Source: Plantactinospora mayteni
GTDB taxonomy: Bacteria > Actinomycetota > Actinomycetes > Mycobacteriales > Micromonosporaceae
Reading direction: 5' to 3'
Assembly: GCF_016862935.1 (NCBI RefSeq)
Contig: NZ_BONX01000061.1
Span: 1-41,797 of the forward strand
Length of the DNA: 41,797 nt
Position 1 is the first letter of the stretch. Each line of letters opens with the position of its first letter. Made by a program: the position numbers and the translations under genes. Of the stretch, positions 38,000 to 41,797 are shown in pieces. A model generated the notes under the pieces. The model was given only the letters and a program-made list of their open reading frames with translations. It searched no databases and was not told the origin of the DNA.

Positions 38000-39286
38000 T
38001 CACAGCGGGATGAGATGTAGTTGTTGGGCGAGGTAGACCAGAGCGGCGAGGCTGACCATGATCGTGATCGCCCAGCCGGCGGTGAGCAGGCCGCGATGGA
38101 TCTGCTGGCCGGCGACGAGCCTCGGGTTCGCGGCGACGAGCACGAGCAGGATCAGCCCGATGGGTGTGGCGATGCCGGCGACCACGCTGGCGAGGAACAG
38201 CAGGCGTATCGGCGGGATGCCGGACATTCCCAGCGCGGCGCCGAGCGCCGTCTGCGCGATGATCACGGCGTAGAAGCCGGGGGCCTGGCGCAGGCTGCGG
38301 GACAGTCCGCGCCGCCAGCCCATGGCGGCGGCGGTGACGTAGCCGCCGGTGGCCGCGATGATCGGTGTGGCGATGATCGCGGACGCGAGCAGGCCCAGCG
38401 AGAACAGGGTACTGGCCAGTGGCCCGGCCACCGGGCGCAACGCCTGCGCGGCCTCCTGGGCGCTGTTGGGATGCTGGTTGTGTACGCCCAGGGTGGCTCC
38501 GCTGGAGACCAGGATCGACCAGAAGATCACCGTGGCGAAGACGGCTCCCGCCACGCCGTCGAACTCGCGGGCCTTCAGTTCACCCGCCTGGGGCGGCCCT
38601 TCGACCTGTTCCACCGTCTGCCAGACGTACATGTAGCTGGTCAGGGTGGTGCCGAAGATCGCCAGCGCGCCGGCGAGGTGGTCCGAGTTGAGCCGGGCCG
38701 AGGGCACCAGACTGCCCCGGGCCACCGCCGTCCAGTCCGGGTGCGCGAGTACGACGGCCGCGCCGTAGAGGAGCAGGATCAGCATCATCCACTTGAGGAC
38801 CCGTTCCACCTCGTCGTACTTGCCGATCACGAGCAGCACGACCAGGGCGGCGCCGAACGCGGGCACGAGCCACGGCGACGGTGTCCCGGTGAGGATGCCG
38901 AGGGCGGCTGCTCCGGCCGAGAGGTCGGCCGCGATGGTCACCACGTTGACCGCCAGGATCGACGTCAGCAGCAGTGCACCGAGCAACCGGCCGTAGCCGT
39001 CGCGCACGGCCTGCTGGAGATCTCGGCGGGCGAGTACGCCGACGCGGGTGGCGAGGATCTGGACGACGGCGATCGCCGGCATCATGAGCAGCGTCAACCA
39101 GGCGAGTCCGTAGGTGGTGGTCGAGCCGACGACGACCATGGTCGCCACGGTGGTCGGATCGGTGTCCGCCGCGCCGGAGACCAGCCCCGGCCCGAGGGCC
39201 CTGATCCGCGATCGACGTCCACCGCGGCTGCTCCGAGGGCGGTCCGGCGGCGCCTTCCCGCTCCCGCCGGACGGCGGCTCCGCCAC
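38000..39286 (-). CDS. Nramp-family transporter with non-canonical metal motifs
   Basis: The 428-residue protein has about 11-12 spans and the Nramp opening RALGPGLVSGAADTDPTTVA, TM1 carrying DPTT at 43-46 where canonical metal transporters have DPGN. The TM6 region GTTLTSYMYVWQTVEQVEG (about 212-230) replaces the MPH motif with YMYVWQ. Both metal-coordinating elements are altered, as in Nramp-related proteins thought to move other ions. GTG 39286 has GGGTGGGGAC upstream; TTG 39385 is a weaker start that lies upstream of a likely -10 (TATATT near 39375-39380, minus strand). Family certain, ion unknown. Confidence 0.82.
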   Translation of the reverse strand: MAEPPSGGSGKAPPDRPRSSRGGRRSRIRALGPGLVSGAADTDPTTVATMVVVGSTTTYGLAWLTLLMMPAIAVVQILATRVGVLARRDLQQAVRDGYGRLLGALLLTSILAVNVVTIAADLSAGAAALGILTGTPSPWLVPAFGAALVVLLVIGKYDEVERVLKWMMLILLLYGAAVVLAHPDWTAVARGSLVPSARLNSDHLAGALAIFGTTLTSYMYVWQTVEQVEGPPQAGELKAREFDGVAGAVFATVIFWSILVSSGATLGVHNQHPNSAQEAAQALRPVAGPLASTLFSLGLLASAIIATPIIAATGGYVTAAAMGWRRGLSRSLRQAPGFYAVIIAQTALGAALGMSGIPPIRLLFLASVVAGIATPIGLILLVLVAANPRLVAGQQIHRGLLTAGWAITIMVSLAALVYLAQQLHLIPL

Positions 39287-39374
39287 GTCCCCACCCCTGT
39301 CCGCTGGCCGACCTGGAAGGCGCGTCGGTGAGGGCCGCCGCCGATCGCCCGCGTCACCCGGGCGGAACCACCCA

Positions 39375-39380
39375 AATATA
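39375..39380 (-). promoter_or_regulatory. Probable -10 element of the Nramp-like gene
   Basis: TATATT (minus strand) in an AT-rich patch, about 90 bases upstream of GTG 39286, so transcription would start near 39366. This makes TTG 39385 an unlikely start. No convincing -35 at 17 bases. Confidence 0.4.
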
Positions 39381-39624
39381 GCCAATAGATGGGTAACTAG
39401 GCAGCTGGCTCCTCAGCCGGTTCACGCCACCCGACGCTCACCACACGTGGCCCCGACAACGCTGGCTGCCCGAGCGACGTGATCGCGGATCGCGGCACGT
39501 CTCGGCTCGCCGATCGACCGGTCGGTCGAGGAGTCCGCCGTGCGGCGGTGTTGTCATGATCACATCCCGCTGTCGCGCCGTGACGGCCTGGGTTGGCGTG
39601 GCGGTGCTGTGTCAGGGTGGTGCG

Positions 39625-41797
39625 GTGAACCAGCCCGCCGATCCGTCGCGCACGCCGGCCATGGTGCCGCCCGGACGGGTACGGCTGGTACGCGCGGAGT
39701 TGCGGGCCTGGCGCCCCACCCTGGCCCGCCTGCTCGGGCTGTTGCGCAGCGCGGTCACCTCGTTCGTCGTACTGGCCGGCATGCTCTGGCTGATGCCCGG
39801 TGTCGACGCCTACGGGTTGTCCGCCGTACTGTGGCTGGTCGTACTGGTCGCGTGCGTCGGCGCGCTGCTGCGACCGCTGCTGCTCGCACTGGCCACCGTG
39901 CTCGGCGGCCTGGGTGCGATGGTGGTCGGCGCCAGCGTGCAGACGATCGTGATGTACGTCGCGCTGCGGCTCGCACCCGACGCGAAGATCTCCGGGTTGC
40001 CGGCGGCGTTCGTGGCATCGTGGATCGCCGCGGTGCTGGCCACGCTGGTCGACTGGTTGACGGATTCGGGCACCGACGACGTGTTCGTCGGTGCGGCGCG
40101 GCGGGTGATGCGCAGGGTACGCCGGGCGGGTGGCGGAGCGGGCACACCGGCCGGTGGGGACGGGCTGCTCGTCGTGCAGCTCGACGGCGTGTCCGCCCCG
40201 TTGATCCAGTGGGCGGTACGGACCGGCAACCTGCCCACCATCGGCCGATGGCTCCGCAGCCGCAGCCACCAGCTACGCACCTGGCACACCGGGATGCCGG
40301 CGACGACCCCGGCGGCCCAGGCCGGCATCCTGCACGGCGACGTCCGATCGGTGCCGGCATTCCGCTGGTACGAGAAGCAGAGCGGTCGGCTGATGGTCAC
40401 GAACCGGCCCCAGGACGCGGCGGTGGTCGAGCGCCGGCTCTCCGACGGCCACGGGCTGCTCCGGGACGGCGGGGTGAGCATCAGCAACGTCTTCTCCGGC
40501 GACGCGCCCACGACCCTGTTCACGATCAGCCGCGCGGCGCTGCCCGGCCGCTCCACCCGGGGGTACGCGTCGTTCATGACCTACGGCTTCAGCCGGGCGA
40601 TCGTGCTGGGCCTCGGCCGGGTACTCAAGGAACTGCACCAGGCCCGCGCGCAGCGGTTGCGCGACATCCGACCCCGGGTCGGCCGGTCGGGGGCGTTCCT
40701 GGCGTTGCGGCCCCTGGCCGGCATGCTGCGCGACGTGAACGTCTCCTTGATCGCCGAGCAGATGGCGCTGGGCACCCCGGTGATCTTCTGCGACTTCGTC
40801 GACTACGACGAGGTCGCCCACCACGCCGGGCCGGCCCGGCCGGAGGCGATGGAGGCGCTGGGCCGGCTCGACGGGGTACTCGGCATCATCGAGCGGCTCT
40901 CGGCCGGCGCGGACCGCCGCTACCACCTGGTGGTGCTCTCCGACCACGGCCAGAGTCAGGGTGCGACCTTCCGGCAGCGGTTCGGGGAGCCGTTGGCGCG
41001 GGTGGTGGATCGACTGGTCCGTACCGGTGCCACCGCCGGCGGGCGGACGGGACGGGTACCAGCGCAGGCCGCGACGGCCGACGTGAGCGGCGCGGTGGAG
41101 CCCTGGGGTCCGGTCAACACGCTGCTCACCGAGATCACGGCCCGGCGGGGTGTCACCGCGGCCTCGACTCGGGCGGCCGTCCGCTCGCGTACCGCGGACC
41201 GCGAGGTGACGCTCGGGCCGGCCGGCGAGGAAGCCCGCCGAGCCGCCGGTACGGAGGCCGAATCGGTCGTCGTGGCCTCCGGCAACCTGGCGATGGTCTA
41301 CCTCACCCGGCACCCGGGCAAACTCAACCGGGCCGAGATCGACGCCGCCTACCCCGGTCTGGTCAGTGGGCTGGCCGCCCACTCCGGGATCGGGGTGGTC
41401 GTGGTCGGCGGCGAGGCGGGCCCGGTGGCCGTCGGCGACCGGGGCGAGCATCACCTGCGCGACGGACGCGTCGACGGTACGGACCCGTTGGCCGGTTACG
41501 GCCCGTTCGCCGCGGCTGACCTGCTCAGACATCAGGAGATGGACCACGTGGGCGACCTGGTGCTGATCAGCACGGTCGACCCGGTCACCGAGGAGGTCAC
41601 CGCGTTCGAGGAGCTTGTCGGCAGCCACGGCGGGCTGGGCGGCTGGCAGACCGACGCCTTCCTGCTACACCCGGCCGACTGGCCGGTCACCGAGGACCCC
41701 CTGATCGGGCCGGCCAGCGTGCACCGACAACTGGTCGCGTGGCAGCACCGGCTACGGCTGCGGGCCGACACCCCGCCGGACCGGACGGTCGAGCCAG
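39625..41797 (+). CDS. Holin-like membrane domain fused to an alkaline-phosphatase-superfamily phosphodiesterase (partial)
   Basis: The product runs off the window after 724 codons. Residues 40-150 contain about four hydrophobic helices (VTSFVVLAGMLWLMPGVDAY, LSAVLWLVVLVACVGALLRP, GGLGAMVVGASVQTIVMYVA, AAFVASWIAAVLATLVDWL) in the arrangement of the phage-holin-like family. A soluble catalytic domain follows: LLVVQLDGVSAPLIQWAV with Asp187, the nucleophile region MPATTPAAQAG (Thr near 228), VIFCDFVDYDEVAHHAGP (Asp390, Asp393, His400) and VVLSDHGQSQGA (Asp440-His441). These are the metal ligands of nucleotide pyrophosphatase/phosphodiesterase-type enzymes. It probably hydrolyses phosphodiesters or teichoic-like polymers at the membrane. 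GTG 39625 is preferred; ATG 39556 would add 23 residues with poor codon bias. C terminus not seen. Confidence 0.8.
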   Translation, partial: MNQPADPSRTPAMVPPGRVRLVRAELRAWRPTLARLLGLLRSAVTSFVVLAGMLWLMPGVDAYGLSAVLWLVVLVACVGALLRPLLLALATVLGGLGAMVVGASVQTIVMYVALRLAPDAKISGLPAAFVASWIAAVLATLVDWLTDSGTDDVFVGAARRVMRRVRRAGGGAGTPAGGDGLLVVQLDGVSAPLIQWAVRTGNLPTIGRWLRSRSHQLRTWHTGMPATTPAAQAGILHGDVRSVPAFRWYEKQSGRLMVTNRPQDAAVVERRLSDGHGLLRDGGVSISNVFSGDAPTTLFTISRAALPGRSTRGYASFMTYGFSRAIVLGLGRVLKELHQARAQRLRDIRPRVGRSGAFLALRPLAGMLRDVNVSLIAEQMALGTPVIFCDFVDYDEVAHHAGPARPEAMEALGRLDGVLGIIERLSAGADRRYHLVVLSDHGQSQGATFRQRFGEPLARVVDRLVRTGATAGGRTGRVPAQAATADVSGAVEPWGPVNTLLTEITARRGVTAASTRAAVRSRTADREVTLGPAGEEARRAAGTEAESVVVASGNLAMVYLTRHPGKLNRAEIDAAYPGLVSGLAAHSGIGVVVVGGEAGPVAVGDRGEHHLRDGRVDGTDPLAGYGPFAAADLLRHQEMDHVGDLVLISTVDPVTEEVTAFEELVGSHGGLGGWQTDAFLLHPADWPVTEDPLIGPASVHRQLVAWQHRLRLRADTPPDRTVEP

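Noticed and set aside
39556-39624. ATG 39556 as start of the phosphodiesterase gene
   Set aside because: Its 23 codons have lower G/C third-position use than the rest and no family similarity; a start at GTG 39625 fits better, though not excluded.

Overview
The window is GC-rich throughout, with strong G/C third-position bias, frequent GTG/TTG starts, and families typical of Actinobacteria: an F420/FMN PPOX protein, a streptogrisin-type protease, a SigE-like sigma factor fragment and a giant fused acyl-CoA carboxylase. A filamentous actinomycete is the best guess, perhaps Micromonosporaceae. That placement is inference from gene style. No rRNA, tRNA or CRISPR array was seen.

Layout. (1) 1-4.2 kb: a ketopantoate-reductase-like enzyme, a possible MazF scrap, a PPOX-class protein, and a divergent TetR/TetX-like monooxygenase pair. 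The pair shares two identical 17-bp palindromes, one in the promoter spacer and one over the predicted start of transcription. (2) 4.3-15.1 kb: an accessory, visibly decaying stretch. It has small DUF4265, DUF4288 and orphan proteins mixed with broken genes: a membrane protein with an in-frame stop, a frameshifted small ORF, a WD40 protein with two frameshifts, a TetR C-terminal half lying antisense to a tail-damaged NUDIX gene, a 53-codon sigma-factor stump, and a tyrosine recombinase remnant without its catalytic Tyr. Intact genes here are two VOC proteins, a large membrane protein and a few unknowns. (3) 15.1-20.4 kb: a chloramphenicol-phosphotransferase-like kinase, an MFS transporter divergent from a LacI regulator with a twin palindromic operator, a secreted streptogrisin-like protease and a nucleoside hydrolase. 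(4) 20.4-24.7 kb: a translationally coupled sulfate ABC operon (sbp-cysT-cysW-cysA) with a cysteine-free Rrf2 regulator upstream. (5) 24.9-33.5 kb: two orphan proteins, an 1832-residue single-chain biotin carboxylase-BCCP-carboxyltransferase enzyme, and an MFS transporter. (6) 33.6-41.8 kb: a cyclic-nucleotide-binding protein, a CBS-BON protein, a universal-stress-protein stump, a zinc alcohol dehydrogenase, a PadR/HAAS membrane-protein operon, an Nramp-like transporter lacking the canonical metal motifs, and a large holin-like/phosphodiesterase fusion that runs off the window end.

Regulation is mostly local: each regulator sits beside its likely target, and four intergenic regions carry visible palindromes or promoters. 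The strongest candidates for poorly described biology are the single-chain acyl-CoA carboxylase, the variant Nramp transporter and the membrane-anchored phosphodiesterase. The clustering of broken genes on the left, with an integrase remnant, suggests an old mobile or horizontally acquired block in decay. Sequencing error must be excluded first.
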